A stretch of DNA of 64,000 nt, from NCBI RefSeq assembly GCF_000730625.1, contig NZ_BBIT01000014.1, positions 1 through 64,000 of the forward strand. Reading direction: 5' to 3'. Under the pieces are notes generated by a model. That model searched no databases and was not told the origin of the DNA. It saw nothing but the letters and a program-made list of their open reading frames with translations. A program made the position numbers and the translations under genes. Each line of letters begins with the position of its first letter. The first letter of the stretch is position 1. Of the stretch, positions 38,495 to 47,574 are shown piece after piece. The stretch comes from Pseudomonas oryzihabitans NBRC 102199 (GTDB lineage Bacteria > Pseudomonadota > Gammaproteobacteria > Pseudomonadales > Pseudomonadaceae).

Positions 38495-38578
38495 CTAGCG
38501 AATCAGCGAGGCCAGCAGGGCCATGCAGGCGATGGCGGCAAAGATCAGCAGGAGGTGTAGCAGGGAGAGCTTGTCCAT
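38495..38578 (-). CDS. Putative 27-residue membrane microprotein
   Basis: A short frame, MDKLSLLHLLLIFAAIACMA followed by LLASLIR and TAG: one hydrophobic helix with charged ends, as in known bacterial membrane microproteins. No good Shine-Dalgarno is visible, which lowers confidence, but a strong terminator lies about 85 bp downstream in the same orientation, showing that a minus-strand transcript ends there. Located between the hybrid kinase and the 93-residue hypothetical gene. Confidence 0.45.
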   Translation of the reverse strand: MDKLSLLHLLLIFAAIACMALLASLIR

Positions 38579-38655
38579 GAGCGAGGGCACGGGTAGCGAC
38601 ACGGAGGGCCGATGATAGCAAAGAGACATCACAGCACACCTGACCTGCTTGCGAC

Positions 38656-40743
38656 TCAGGCCCTTTGCAGCATCGCCTGGATCCGCCGCTCCAGCGTATC
38701 CAGGGTGAAGGGCTTGGTCAGCACCCGCATGCCGGTTTCGAGATGGGCGTCGTCGATGACCTGGCTTTCCGCATAACCGGTGATGAACAGCACCGGCAGC
38801 TCCGGTCGCAGTCCGCGCAGGGCGTCGGCCAGCTGGCGGCCGTTGAGGGCGCCGGGCAGGCCGACATCGGTGATCAGCAGGTCCAGCGGGGTATCGGGCG
38901 AGAGCAGGGCCAGAGCGGTGGCGGCATCGGCCGCCTCCAGTACCCGGTAGCCGTGGGCGAGCATGACTTCCACCAGCAGCGTACGGATGGTGGGTTCGTC
39001 GTCGACCACCAGGATGGTCTCGCCGTGGCCTGGGGCGTGAGGCTCCGGTTCGGCCGGCAAGGCGCTGTCGGCCAGCGGCGCCAGGTGATGACGCGGCAGA
39101 TAGAGGTGTACCCAGGTACCGGCGCCGGGCGCGGAGTCGATGCGGATCTCGCCACCCGACTGCAGTACGAAGCCATGCACCATGGACAGTCCCAGGCCGG
39201 TGCCCTGGCCAATGGGCTTGGTGGTGAAGAAGGGATCGAATACCCGGGCGAGGACCTCGTCGCTCATGCCGCTCCCGGTATCGCCCACGCTCAGGCGCAC
39301 GAAGTCGCCCACGGGCAGGGCCTGGCGCTCGGCCTGGGTCGCGTCCAGGCGCTCGTTGCTCAGGACGATACGGATGCGCCCGCCGTCGGGCATGGCGTCG
39401 CGGGCGTTTAGGCAGAGGTTGAGCAGGGCGTTTTCCAGCTGCAGGCCGTCGATGTGGGTCAGCCAGAGCCGGGGATCGGCTTCGCGCTCCAGGGCGATCT
39501 GCGGACCTATGCTGCGCTGGATCAGGTCTTCCAGGCCGATGACCAGTTGCTCCAGCGCCACCGGTTGCGGATCCAGGGTCTGGCGCCGGGAAAAGGCCAG
39601 CAGCCGGTGGGTCAGGGCGGCGGCGCGCTGGGCGGCGCTGCGGGCGGTGCCGGTGTAGCGCTCGAGGTCCTGCAGCCGGCCCTGGCGCAGGCGCAGGTCG
39701 AGCATCTCCAGCGAGCCGAGGATGCCGGTCAGCAGGTTGTTGAAGTCATGGGCGATGCCGCCGGTGAGTTGGCCGACGGCCTCCATCTTCTGCGACTGGC
39801 GCAGGGCTTCTTCCATCAGCCGGATGCGCTCCTGCTCGTTGAGGCGCTCGGTAACGTCATAGGCGAACTGATAGGCGCCGATGCGCTGGCCGTCGGCATC
39901 GAGCAGCGGGCTGAATTGCAGTTCGTAGTGGCGCTGCAGCGGTGCCTCGCCGACCGAGACGATCTCGTTGAAGGCTTCGCCGGTAAAGGCGCGCTGCCAC
40001 TGCGCGGACAGCCGTTCGCTGATCTCCGGGCGACTGTCCAGGGCCGAGCGGTAGGACGCCCCCAACTGCGGGCGGACGCCAAAGACCTGTTCGAAGAGGT
40101 CGGCGCCGGAGCCATTGACCGCCAGCCAGCGGAAATCGAAGTCCAGTACATGGATCATTGCACTGGCGGCGTCCACCACCTTGGCCAGGATGCGGTTGGC
40201 GGCCAGGGCGGCCTGCACCCGTTCTTCGAGGGTTTCGTTGAGTTGCCGCAGGGCGATTTCGGCGCGCTTGCGCGCGGTGATGTCCTGGAACAGCACCGCG
40301 ACCTGGCGGCGGCTGGCCGGCTCGATGCGAAAGGCGGCCAGCTCCAGGTAGCGCCCGGTGGCCACCAGTTCCTGCTCGAAGCGGATGGCTTCGCCGGTGC
40401 GCAGCACGTGCCCATAGCGGTCGAGCCAGGCCTGAGCCTCGTCGCCGACCATGTCGCGCAGCTTCTGGCCCACCACATTGGGTATACCGGCATGGGCCGC
40501 ATAGGCCGGATTGGCCTCGATGTGGATGTAGTCGCTCAAGGGGCCGTGGGGCCCGTCGAGGAATTCGATGATGCAGAAGCCCTCGTCCATGGCGTTGAAC
40601 AGGAACTGGTAGCGTTCGCTGGTCAGGGTCGCGCTGTTTTCCGCAGGCACGGCGCGGGCATCGAGCTGCTGGCGCAGCTGCTGATTGCGTTGCTCCAGCT
40701 CGGCAAGGCGCGCCAGCAGGGAAGGGATGTCGGCGACAGGCAC
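38656..40743 (-). CDS. PAS hybrid histidine kinase with C-terminal receiver
   Basis: A 695-residue cytoplasmic hybrid kinase: short N-terminal coiled coil ([21 protein letters not shown]), PAS domain about 45-165, short coiled coil, PAS domain about 190-310, HisKA with [11 protein letters not shown] near residue 335, HATPase ([29 protein letters not shown]) and a receiver from about 575 with [25 protein letters not shown] and LTKPFTLD. From [14 protein letters not shown] onward it parallels the 1113-residue kinase at 125-3466, so the two are paralogues with different sensory fronts. Cognate output is not encoded next to it. Confidence 0.93.
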   Translation of the reverse strand: MPVADIPSLLARLAELEQRNQQLRQQLDARAVPAENSATLTSERYQFLFNAMDEGFCIIEFLDGPHGPLSDYIHIEANPAYAAHAGIPNVVGQKLRDMVGDEAQAWLDRYGHVLRTGEAIRFEQELVATGRYLELAAFRIEPASRRQVAVLFQDITARKRAEIALRQLNETLEERVQAALAANRILAKVVDAASAMIHVLDFDFRWLAVNGSGADLFEQVFGVRPQLGASYRSALDSRPEISERLSAQWQRAFTGEAFNEIVSVGEAPLQRHYELQFSPLLDADGQRIGAYQFAYDVTERLNEQERIRLMEEALRQSQKMEAVGQLTGGIAHDFNNLLTGILGSLEMLDLRLRQGRLQDLERYTGTARSAAQRAAALTHRLLAFSRRQTLDPQPVALEQLVIGLEDLIQRSIGPQIALEREADPRLWLTHIDGLQLENALLNLCLNARDAMPDGGRIRIVLSNERLDATQAERQALPVGDFVRLSVGDTGSGMSDEVLARVFDPFFTTKPIGQGTGLGLSMVHGFVLQSGGEIRIDSAPGAGTWVHLYLPRHHLAPLADSALPAEPEPHAPGHGETILVVDDEPTIRTLLVEVMLAHGYRVLEAADAATALALLSPDTPLDLLITDVGLPGALNGRQLADALRGLRPELPVLFITGYAESQVIDDAHLETGMRVLTKPFTLDTLERRIQAMLQRA

Positions 40744-40952
40744 GGCAGGCTCGGCGAGAAGAGATGAGACGACGGCTTCGCCTCAAAGACCGGCATTAGA
40801 CGGCTTGGGGCGAAAAAGTGCCGGGCGCGTCACAGATTCTTTAAGGTAGGGTTCAGGGGCCGGTCAGAGAGGCTGAGGTGAGCGCGAAGACTGACTTGGG
40901 TGGCCAGGGACTAGCTACTTGAGAGATGTCTGACCACTCTGCTTTAGGTGGA

Positions 40953-40990
40953 TTGACACCTGTCAAAGTCACTCATACGATGTCGTATGA
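40953..40990 (+). promoter_or_regulatory. Sigma70-type promoter overlapped by an 18-bp palindrome
   Basis: TTGACA (40953-40958), exactly 17 bp, then TACGAT (40976-40981). The perfect palindrome TCATACGATGTCGTATGA (40973-40990) covers the -10 element, ideal for repression. A second inverted repeat, TTGACA-CC-TGTCAA, overlaps the -35. It drives the MFS gene starting at 41062. The regulator is not in this window. Confidence 0.75.
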
Positions 40991-41061
40991 ATATCTGGTA
41001 ACAGCTTTCCAACGACCCCGGTTCACACCGGTCAATAACAACAAGTCAGGAAGCCTATTCG

Positions 41062-42423
41062 ATGACTATCCAGGTCACTCCCGAGACGGAGTCCGCCCTG
41101 CGGCCGCAGGACACGCCCGTCGCCGCTACCCCGCAAGTCTCCCGCTTCACCCGCTACCGCTGGCTGATCTGCGCCCTGCTGTTCATCGCCATCGGCATCA
41201 ACTACATCGACCGCCAGATGATCGGCATCCTCAAGCCCACGCTGCAGGCGGACCTGGGCTGGACGGAGACCGATTACGCCAAGATCGTGTTCTGGTTCCA
41301 GTGCGCCTACGCCATCGGCTTCCTGACCTTTGGCCGCATCATCGACAAGGTCGGGGTGCGCATCGGCTACGCCCTGGCCTTCACCATCTGGACCATCGCC
41401 AGCATCGGTCACGGCATCGCCCATACCGTCACTCACTTCGTGCTGGTGCGTTTCACCCTCGGCTTCGGCGAGTCCGGCAGCTTTCCGGCCAGCCTCAAGG
41501 CGGTCTCGGAATGGTTTCCGCAAAAGGAACGCGCCCAGGCCACCGGGCTGTTCAACGCCGGCACCGCCATGGGTCCAATCATCACACCTTTGCTGGTACC
41601 GGCCATCACCCTGGCCTGGGGCTGGCGCGCGGCCTTCATCTCCATCGGTCTGGTCACCGCCCTGTGGCTGATCGCCTGGCTGCTGATCTATCGCCGCCCC
41701 CACGAACACCCCAAGGTGAGTCGCGAAGAGCTGGCCTACATCCAAGCCGACGATGGCTCCCCGGTATCGGCCAAGCCGGCCGTCGCGGTCAAGATCTCCT
41801 GGTTCAAGCTGCTGACCTTCCGCGAGACCTGGGCCTATGCCGCCGGCAAGTTCCTCACCGATCCGATCTGGTGGCTATACCTGTTCTGGCTGCCGGACTT
41901 CCTCGGCAAGACCTACGGCCTGAATCTGAAATCCTTCGGTCCGCCGCTGATCGCCATCTATATCCTGGCCGACATCGGCTCGGTGATGGGCGGCTGGGGC
42001 TCCTCCAAGCAGATGAAGCTCGGCCGCAGCGCCAACCTGGCGCGCAAGACCACCATGCTGCTCTGCGCCCTGGCGGTCGTGCCCATCGTCACCGCCCAGT
42101 TCGTCTCCAGCCTGTGGCTGGTGGTGGGCATCATCGGTCTCGCCGCCGCGGCCCACCAGGCCTGGTCGGCCAACCTGATGACCCTGCCGTCGGACCTCTT
42201 CCCCAAGGAAGCCGTGGCCTCGGTGATCGGCATCGGCGGTACCGCCGGCGCCATCGGCGGCATGCTGATGACCACCTACAACGGCTACATCCTGGAGATC
42301 TTCAAGTCCTACCAGCCGATCTTCATCGTCGCCGGCAGTGCCTACCTGGTGGCCATCGTGGTCATCCATGTGCTCACGCCGCGGCTCAAGCCGGTACCGC
42401 TGGAGCGCATCTCGGTGGGCTGA
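41062..42423 (+). CDS. MFS transporter, anion:cation symporter family (hexuronate ExuT-like)
   Basis: A 453-residue, 12-helix carrier of the ACS family, which imports sugar acids with H+. Diagnostic stretches: GINYIDRQMIGILKPTLQADLGW in helix 1, YAIGFLTFGRIIDKVGVRIGYALAF, LGFGESGSFPASLKAVSEWFPQKERAQATGLFNAGTAMG and the late LPSDLFPKEAVASVIGIGG. Closest in style to hexuronate/ExuT carriers. AGGAAG precedes ATG 41062. It has its own regulated-looking promoter and a terminator, so it is a monocistronic, inducible transporter. It might serve the fucose operon 8 kb away, but nothing in the sequence proves this. Confidence 0.9.
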   Translation: MTIQVTPETESALRPQDTPVAATPQVSRFTRYRWLICALLFIAIGINYIDRQMIGILKPTLQADLGWTETDYAKIVFWFQCAYAIGFLTFGRIIDKVGVRIGYALAFTIWTIASIGHGIAHTVTHFVLVRFTLGFGESGSFPASLKAVSEWFPQKERAQATGLFNAGTAMGPIITPLLVPAITLAWGWRAAFISIGLVTALWLIAWLLIYRRPHEHPKVSREELAYIQADDGSPVSAKPAVAVKISWFKLLTFRETWAYAAGKFLTDPIWWLYLFWLPDFLGKTYGLNLKSFGPPLIAIYILADIGSVMGGWGSSKQMKLGRSANLARKTTMLLCALAVVPIVTAQFVSSLWLVVGIIGLAAAAHQAWSANLMTLPSDLFPKEAVASVIGIGGTAGAIGGMLMTTYNGYILEIFKSYQPIFIVAGSAYLVAIVVIHVLTPRLKPVPLERISVG

Positions 42424-42442
42424 CCGCGGGTCGCTGACAAGC

Positions 42443-42472
42443 AAGCCGCCGGGTCATCCCCGGCGGCTTTTT
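42443..42472 (+). terminator. Rho-independent terminator of the ExuT-like gene
   Basis: AAGCCGCCGGG, loop TCAT, CCCCGGCGGCTTTTT; 20 bp after the stop codon. A classic strong terminator. Confidence 0.9.
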
Positions 42473-42574
42473 GCATGCTGCTGGCTGTCCGGATCGCGCA
42501 GGGGGCTGTCCTGCTCGCGAGCGCAGCGGACCGGCGGGGCGCTCAGACTCGGGGACCCAGTCCTGGAGTCCCCC

Positions 42575-43639
42575 ATGCTCAAGCAACCCCAGACCAAGTA
42601 CCGCGCCTTTGCCGCGCCCCCGTTGCCCGACCGCCAATGGCCGGGCCGCCAGCTGACCCAGGCACCGCGCTGGTGCTCCACCGACCTGCGCGATGGCAAC
42701 CAGGCGCTGATCGAGCCCATGGGGCTGGAGCGCAAGCGGCGCTTCTTCGCTCTGTTGCTGGCGATCGGCTACCGGGAAATCGAGGTGGCCTTTCCGGCGG
42801 CGTCCCAGACCGATTTCGATTTCGTGCGTGAACTGGTCACCGCGGACGGACTGCCGGACGATCTCTGGCTGCAGGTGATGACACCCGCGCGCAGCGAGCT
42901 GATCGAGCGCACCTTCGCGGCCCTGGAGGGCGTCCCCCGCGCCATCGTGCACCTCTACAACGCCACTGCGCCGCTGTTTCGCCGGGTGGTCTTCGACCAG
43001 GATCGCGCCGCCACCCTGGCCATGGCGGTGGCCGGTACCCAGCGCGTGCGCGCCCTGTGCGACGCCCAGCCGGAGACGGCCTGGACCTATCAGTATTCGC
43101 CCGAGACCTTCTGCTTCACCGAGGCGGACTTCGCCCTGGAGATCTGCCAGGCGGTGCGCGAGGCCTGGCAGCCCTCGGCGGAGCGCCCGCTGATCCTCAA
43201 TCTGCCGGCGACGGTGGAAGTGGCCACGCCCAATGTCTATGCCGACCAGATCGAGGGCTTCATCCGCGGCCTGGGTCCGGCGCCCCATGTGACCATCAGC
43301 GTCCATCCGCACAACGACCGTGGCACTGGCGTCGCCTGCGCCGAACTGGCCCAGCTGGCCGGGGCCACGCGGGTGGAGGGCTGTCTGTTCGGCAACGGCG
43401 AACGCACCGGCAACGTCGATCTGGTGACCCTGGCGCTGAATCTCTACAGCCAGGGCATCACGCCGGGCATCGACTTCTCCCGCCTGGAAGAGGTGGCCAG
43501 CGTGGTGGAGGCCTGCAACCAGCTGACCATCCATCCGCGCCATCCCTATGGCGGTCGCCTGGCCCTGGCCGCCTACCCAGCGCAGGCCGCGCCGCTGGGG
43601 ATCATAGATCCGGCCGATCTGGGCCGGGTGGCGGGCTAG
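42575..43639 (+). CDS. Truncated LeuA-like 2-isopropylmalate synthase paralogue
   Basis: A 354-residue protein matching the N-terminal catalytic barrel of the long LeuA type: YRAFAAPPLPDRQWPGRQ, CSTDLRDGNQALIEPM (catalytic Arg/Asp), EVAFPAASQTDFDFVREL, ATVEVATPNVYADQIEGF, VHPHNDRGTGVA (metal His pair) and GCLFGNGERTGNVDLVTLALNLYSQG. Full LeuA of this type is about 555 residues; this one stops soon after HPRHPYGG and lacks the linker that carries further active-site residues and the whole leucine-binding regulatory domain. The last 38 bp overlap the convergent AraC gene. It may be a feedback-free aldol/Claisen condensing enzyme for another 2-oxoacid, or a decaying copy. Confidence 0.8.
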   Translation: MLKQPQTKYRAFAAPPLPDRQWPGRQLTQAPRWCSTDLRDGNQALIEPMGLERKRRFFALLLAIGYREIEVAFPAASQTDFDFVRELVTADGLPDDLWLQVMTPARSELIERTFAALEGVPRAIVHLYNATAPLFRRVVFDQDRAATLAMAVAGTQRVRALCDAQPETAWTYQYSPETFCFTEADFALEICQAVREAWQPSAERPLILNLPATVEVATPNVYADQIEGFIRGLGPAPHVTISVHPHNDRGTGVACAELAQLAGATRVEGCLFGNGERTGNVDLVTLALNLYSQGITPGIDFSRLEEVASVVEACNQLTIHPRHPYGGRLALAAYPAQAAPLGIIDPADLGRVAG

Positions 43640-44408
43640 GGACGGGGGGCAACTCCGTCTGGCCGCGATAGGCGGAAGGGGACACCCCCAGCACCTGGCG
43701 GAAGCGGGTGGCGAAGGCACTGGGGCTGGCATAGCCGTGGTCCAGGGCGACGTCGACGATGGCGTGGCCGGCGGCCAGGGAGGTCAGGCTGGAATCCAGC
43801 CGCGCCCGCTGCAGCCACTGGCCGAAGGTCAGGCCGGTTTCCTTGAGGAACAGCCGGCTCAGGGTGCGCTCGCTGACCGCCAGCCGCGCGGCGGCGCGGG
43901 TCAGCGTCCAGCGCTCGTCCGGGTGCTGGCGCAGGTGGCGGCAGAGTGCGGCGAGGGTGGCATCCACCGGCCAGGGCAGGTGCAGGCCGGCGGTGGGCGA
44001 GCCCTGCAACTCGTCGAGCATCAGCTGCAGGATAGAGCGGGCACGCCCCTCGGCCGGTCGATCGGCAGGCAGGGGCAGGGCGGCCAGGATGAGTTCGCGC
44101 AGGAGCGGCGAGACGGCGATCAGCTGGCAGCGCGTCGGCAACTCGGCGCGCGCCTGGGGATCGACGAACAGGGTGCGCACCTCGACCCGGCCCAGCAGGT
44201 GCAGATCGTGCTCTTCGCCGGCGGGCACCCAGACGCCGCGCCCGGGCGGCACCACCCAGCGCCCCTGGGCGGTGTTGACGATGACGATGCCGCAGAGGGC
44301 ATGGATCAGCTGCGCCTGGCGATGGCGATGGGGCGGCACCCGCTCGCCATGGGCATAGTCCTGGGCCACGGCGTGCAGGCCATTGCACGAGCTGAAGTCG
44401 AGGTACAT
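43602..44408 (-). CDS. AraC-family transcriptional regulator
   Basis: A 268-residue regulator: N-terminal cupin-like sensor (HGERVPPHRHRQAQLIHALCGIVIVNTAQGRWVVPPGRGVWVPAGEEHDL) and a C-terminal double helix-turn-helix (WTLTRAAARLAVSERTLSRLFLKETGLTFGQWLQRARLDSSL, then IVDVALDHGYASPSAFATRFRQVLGVSPSAYR). This layout matches AraC proteins that regulate adjacent MFS efflux genes. It begins 5 bp after the MarR stop, so the two regulators form an operon divergent from the CynX-like transporter. Start ATG 44408. Confidence 0.9.
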   Translation of the reverse strand: MYLDFSSCNGLHAVAQDYAHGERVPPHRHRQAQLIHALCGIVIVNTAQGRWVVPPGRGVWVPAGEEHDLHLLGRVEVRTLFVDPQARAELPTRCQLIAVSPLLRELILAALPLPADRPAEGRARSILQLMLDELQGSPTAGLHLPWPVDATLAALCRHLRQHPDERWTLTRAAARLAVSERTLSRLFLKETGLTFGQWLQRARLDSSLTSLAAGHAIVDVALDHGYASPSAFATRFRQVLGVSPSAYRGQTELPPVPSPPPGPDRPDL

Positions 44409-44413
44409 GGCCG

Positions 44414-44908
44414 TCAGGACGGCGCGCGGCCGGCCAGCCACTTGCCCAGCAGGGCATCCAGCTGCCGCTGCTCGGCCTCGCTGAGGGTGGCCAGGGCGCG
44501 GCGCTCGTTGTCGACATGGGCGGCCATCAGGCCATCGATCAGGGCGAAGCCGTCCGTGGTGAGGGCCACCAGGGTGCTGCGACGATCCTCGGGATTCTTG
44601 CGCCGCTCGATCAGCCCGGCGCGCTCCAGGCGGTCGAGGCGATTGGTCATGCCGCCCGAGGAGATCATGGCCGATTCATAGAGCACCGTCGGACTCAGGG
44701 CATAGGGCTCGCCGGCGCGCCTCAGGGTGGCCAGCACGTCGAATTCGCCATAGTGCAGCCGGTGTTCGTCGAAGAAGGGCTGCAGGACGTCGCGATTGAG
44801 CACCTGGGCCATCTCGCCCAGGCGACCGACCAGGCGCATGGGCAGGGCATCCAGGTCGGGGCGCTCGCGGTGCCACTGGTCCACGGCGAATTCGGCGCGA
44901 TCGGCCAT
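44414..44908 (-). CDS. MarR-family transcriptional regulator
   Basis: A 164-residue winged-helix regulator: YGEFDVLATLRRAGEPYALSPTVLYESAMISSGGMTNRLDRLERAGLIERRKNPEDRRSTLVALTTDGFALID is the complete MarR DNA-binding core including the wing arginine pair. GAGG lies upstream of ATG 44908; the longer open frame upstream crosses the divergent promoter and is discounted. It precedes an AraC gene in the same operon and is divergent from an MFS gene, with palindromes between. Likely autoregulated. Confidence 0.92.
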   Translation of the reverse strand: MADRAEFAVDQWHRERPDLDALPMRLVGRLGEMAQVLNRDVLQPFFDEHRLHYGEFDVLATLRRAGEPYALSPTVLYESAMISSGGMTNRLDRLERAGLIERRKNPEDRRSTLVALTTDGFALIDGLMAAHVDNERRALATLSEAEQRQLDALLGKWLAGRAPS

Positions 44909-44927
44909 CCGGCTTACCTCGGAAATA

Positions 44928-44958
44928 TATCTTGATGTTAAGATACTTCTCATCAAGA
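44928..44958. promoter_or_regulatory. MarR-type operator palindromes in the divergent MarR/MFS promoter
   Basis: TATCTT-GATGTT-AAGATA (44928-44945) is an 18-bp inverted repeat. Overlapping it, TCTTGATG (44930-44937) and CATCAAGA (44951-44958) form a wider inverted repeat. Both resemble known MarR operators with TATCTTGA..TCAAGATA-like arms and lie 20 bp upstream of the MarR start. Confidence 0.7.
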
Positions 44959-44987
44959 GAAATATCGCGTCACTCTGGAGATTGTCC

Positions 44988-46202
44988 ATGCTTTCCGCGT
45001 CGCCTTCATCCCCGAACACGCCGGCACCGCGCCAGGATGCCTTCCTGGCCGTCTTGCTGGTGCTGCTGGTCGGCGTCAACCTCAGACCCATCCTGGCCGC
45101 CATCGGTCCGCTGCTGGATGGCATCCAGGCGGCCACCGGCCTGGACGGCAGTGGCGCCGGGGCGCTGACCACCCTGCCCATCGCCGCCATGGGCCTCTGC
45201 GCCCTGGGTGGCGCCCGTCTGCAGGCCTGGCTCGGCGAGCGCCGTGGCATCGCCCTCGGCCTGCTGCTGCTGGCCCTGGCCAATGCCCTGCGCTGGGAAG
45301 AGCCAAGCGGCCTGGGGCTGATCCTGACCGCCGGGCTGGGTGGCGTCGGCATCGCCCTGGTCCAGGCGCTGATCCCCGCCTATATCCGCCGCTGCCATCC
45401 GCAGCGCACCAGTACCCTCATGGGCCTCTACACCACCGGCATCATGGGCGGCGCGGCCGTGGCGGCGGCCACCGCCGCGCCCCTGGCCGAGCAGTGGGGC
45501 TGGGCCCAGGGCCTGGCGCTCTGGACCCTGCCGGTGCTGCTGGCGCTCGGCACCTGGCTGGCCCTGGCCCGCCCGGATGCGCCGGCGCGGGACGCGGCAA
45601 CCCGCGCGCAACCCTGGCGGCAGCGCCAGGCCTGGCTGCTGCTGGCCTTCTTCGGCATCGGGACCGCGGCCTACACCCTGGTGCTGGCCTGGCTGCCGCC
45701 GTACTACACCGGCCTCGGCTGGCGACCGGCCGACAGCGGCCTGCTGCTGGGCGGGGTGAGTCTGGCCGAGGTCAGCGCCGGTCTCCTGCTGTCGGCGACC
45801 ATCGCCCGCCTGCGCAATCGCCGGCCGCTGGTGCTGGGGGTGCTCGGCGTGGTGCTGGTGGGGCTGCTGTGCCTGGCGCTGGCGCCGCTGCCCCTGGCGG
45901 TGCCCACCGCCATCCTGCTCGGCCTGGGCATCGGCGCGCTGTTTCCGCTGTCGCTGATCCTGGCGATGGACAAGGTGCGCGATCCCGCCGACGCCGGCGC
46001 GCTGCTCGGTTTCGTCCAGGGCGGTGGCTACCTGATCGCCAGCCTGGCGCCGCTGGCCGCCGGCATCCTGCGCGACCATCTGGACAGCCTGGCCAACGCC
46101 TGGCTGCTGATGGCGGTCGGCGTGGTATTGCTGATGGGCCTCGGCCTGCGCCTGACCCGCCCGGAGCGCCCGGTGGTGGCGCGCGGCTACCAGCGGGCCT
46201 AG
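44988..46202 (+). CDS. CynX/NimT-family MFS transporter
   Basis: A 404-residue, 12-helix major facilitator of the cyanate/nitroimidazole transporter group: LLVLLVGVNLRPILAAIGPLLDGIQAATGLDGSGAGALTTLPIAAMGLCAL in helices 1-2 is characteristic, as are QALIPAYIRRCHPQRTSTLMGLYTTGIMGGA and LFPLSLILAMDKVRDPADAGALLGFVQGGGY. CTGGAG stands 7 bp before ATG 44988. Divergent from the MarR-AraC operon, which very probably controls it. Substrate unknown (cyanate, 2-nitroimidazole or other small compounds in relatives). Confidence 0.9.
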   Translation: MLSASPSSPNTPAPRQDAFLAVLLVLLVGVNLRPILAAIGPLLDGIQAATGLDGSGAGALTTLPIAAMGLCALGGARLQAWLGERRGIALGLLLLALANALRWEEPSGLGLILTAGLGGVGIALVQALIPAYIRRCHPQRTSTLMGLYTTGIMGGAAVAAATAAPLAEQWGWAQGLALWTLPVLLALGTWLALARPDAPARDAATRAQPWRQRQAWLLLAFFGIGTAAYTLVLAWLPPYYTGLGWRPADSGLLLGGVSLAEVSAGLLLSATIARLRNRRPLVLGVLGVVLVGLLCLALAPLPLAVPTAILLGLGIGALFPLSLILAMDKVRDPADAGALLGFVQGGGYLIASLAPLAAGILRDHLDSLANAWLLMAVGVVLLMGLGLRLTRPERPVVARGYQRA

Positions 46203-46212
46203 CTGTTAAAAC

Positions 46213-47574
46213 CTAGCCGGCGCGCGGTAGGCGCAACTCCACGCAGAAGCCGCCCCGGGGGCGATTGCTGAAGGTCAGGGCACCGCCCAGGCGGCGGGTG
46301 ATGGTCTCGACGATGGCCAGCCCCAGCCCGGCACCCTGGGGGTTGCCGGCGCTGTAGAAGCGATCGCACAACCGCGCCAGCTCGGCCTCGTCCACCCCGG
46401 GGCCGCGATCTTTCACCCGCAGCAGGACGCCTTGGTCCTGGCTGGCCTCGATGCCGACTTCCACCGCGCTGCCGGCGGGGGCGAAGGCCAGGGCATTGGT
46501 CACCAGATTCTGCAGGGCGATGGCGATGGCGTCCGGATCGCCGAGCACCGGCGGTCCGGCCTGGGCCGCCAGCACCAGCTCCACCTGCTGCCTGAGCGCC
46601 AGCGGCGTCAATTCCGCCAGCTCTTCGCGCACCAGGGGCTCCAGGGCCAGCGGCTGGACCTGGGTGGCACCGGGTTCCAGTCGCGCCAGGGTCAGCAACT
46701 GGCTGGCCAGGCGGGTGGCCCGGCTGACGCCCTGGCGCAGATAGCCCAGGGCTTCGTCGCGCTCCGCGGCCGTCTCAGCGCGCTGGGCGTTCTGCGCATG
46801 CAGGTCGAGGATCGCCAGGGGCGTGCGCAATTCATGGGCGGCGTCGGCGATGAAGCGCCGCTCGCGATCGAGCAGGGCGCGCAACTGGGCGAGCTGGTGA
46901 TCCAGGGCGCCGCGCATGGGTTGCAGCTCCGGCGGCAGCGGGCCGGTCGGCAGCGGCGCCAGGCTGTGGGGATCGCGCTCGCGCAGTCCGCGGGCGAAAT
47001 CCTGTAGCGGTCGCAGGCCCCAACCCAGCAGCAGCCAGAGCACCCCGACCAGCAGCGGCAGGCCCACCAGGGTCGGCCAGAGGGTATGGCTGACGATGCG
47101 CTGGATCAGGTCCTGGCGCAGGTCCTCGCGCTCGCCGACCCAGATGCGCAGGCCGCCATCGGCGGTACGCACCAGCATCCCGCACCATTCGCGCCCGTTC
47201 TCGAACACCTCGTGCAGGCCCTCCGGCGGCACCTCGGCCAGCTGCGGCGCATTGCCGGAGCGGGCCAGCAGCCGGCCATCGGCGGTCCAGACCTGGAAGG
47301 TCAGCTGATTCTCGTAGGGGTGCGCCGGCACGCTGCCGGGAACGGGTTGCATGGCCCGGTCGAACACCCGGATCAGCTCCGGCCAACGATCCGCCGCCGG
47401 CGTGCCGACCTGCAGCAGGCCTTCCAGCAGGCGCGCGCCCTGGACCAGCTGGGCGTCGTAGATGCCCTCGATCTCGCGATGGCTATCGCGCAGCGCCAGC
47501 AGGGCCAGGGCCAGACTGCCAGCCAGCACCAGGGCCAGGGTGGGGGCGAGGATGCGGGTGCGGATGGCGATCAT
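46213..47574 (-). CDS. Two-component sensor histidine kinase (QseC/PmrB/BqsS-like)
   Basis: A 453-residue membrane kinase: transmembrane helix about 8-28, periplasmic sensor domain about 30-165, second helix about 168-190, HAMP-like linker, HisKA with phosphoacceptor in DAAHELRTPLAIL, and an HATPase with NLVTNALAFAPAG, DRGPGV and GAGLGLAIVETI. Its ATG overlaps the response regulator stop (ATGA), so the two are translated together. The sensor domain layout is that of QseC/PmrB/BqsS kinases, which respond to iron, calcium or other envelope signals; the true signal is not deducible. Confidence 0.92.
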   Translation of the reverse strand: MIAIRTRILAPTLALVLAGSLALALLALRDSHREIEGIYDAQLVQGARLLEGLLQVGTPAADRWPELIRVFDRAMQPVPGSVPAHPYENQLTFQVWTADGRLLARSGNAPQLAEVPPEGLHEVFENGREWCGMLVRTADGGLRIWVGEREDLRQDLIQRIVSHTLWPTLVGLPLLVGVLWLLLGWGLRPLQDFARGLRERDPHSLAPLPTGPLPPELQPMRGALDHQLAQLRALLDRERRFIADAAHELRTPLAILDLHAQNAQRAETAAERDEALGYLRQGVSRATRLASQLLTLARLEPGATQVQPLALEPLVREELAELTPLALRQQVELVLAAQAGPPVLGDPDAIAIALQNLVTNALAFAPAGSAVEVGIEASQDQGVLLRVKDRGPGVDEAELARLCDRFYSAGNPQGAGLGLAIVETITRRLGGALTFSNRPRGGFCVELRLPRAG

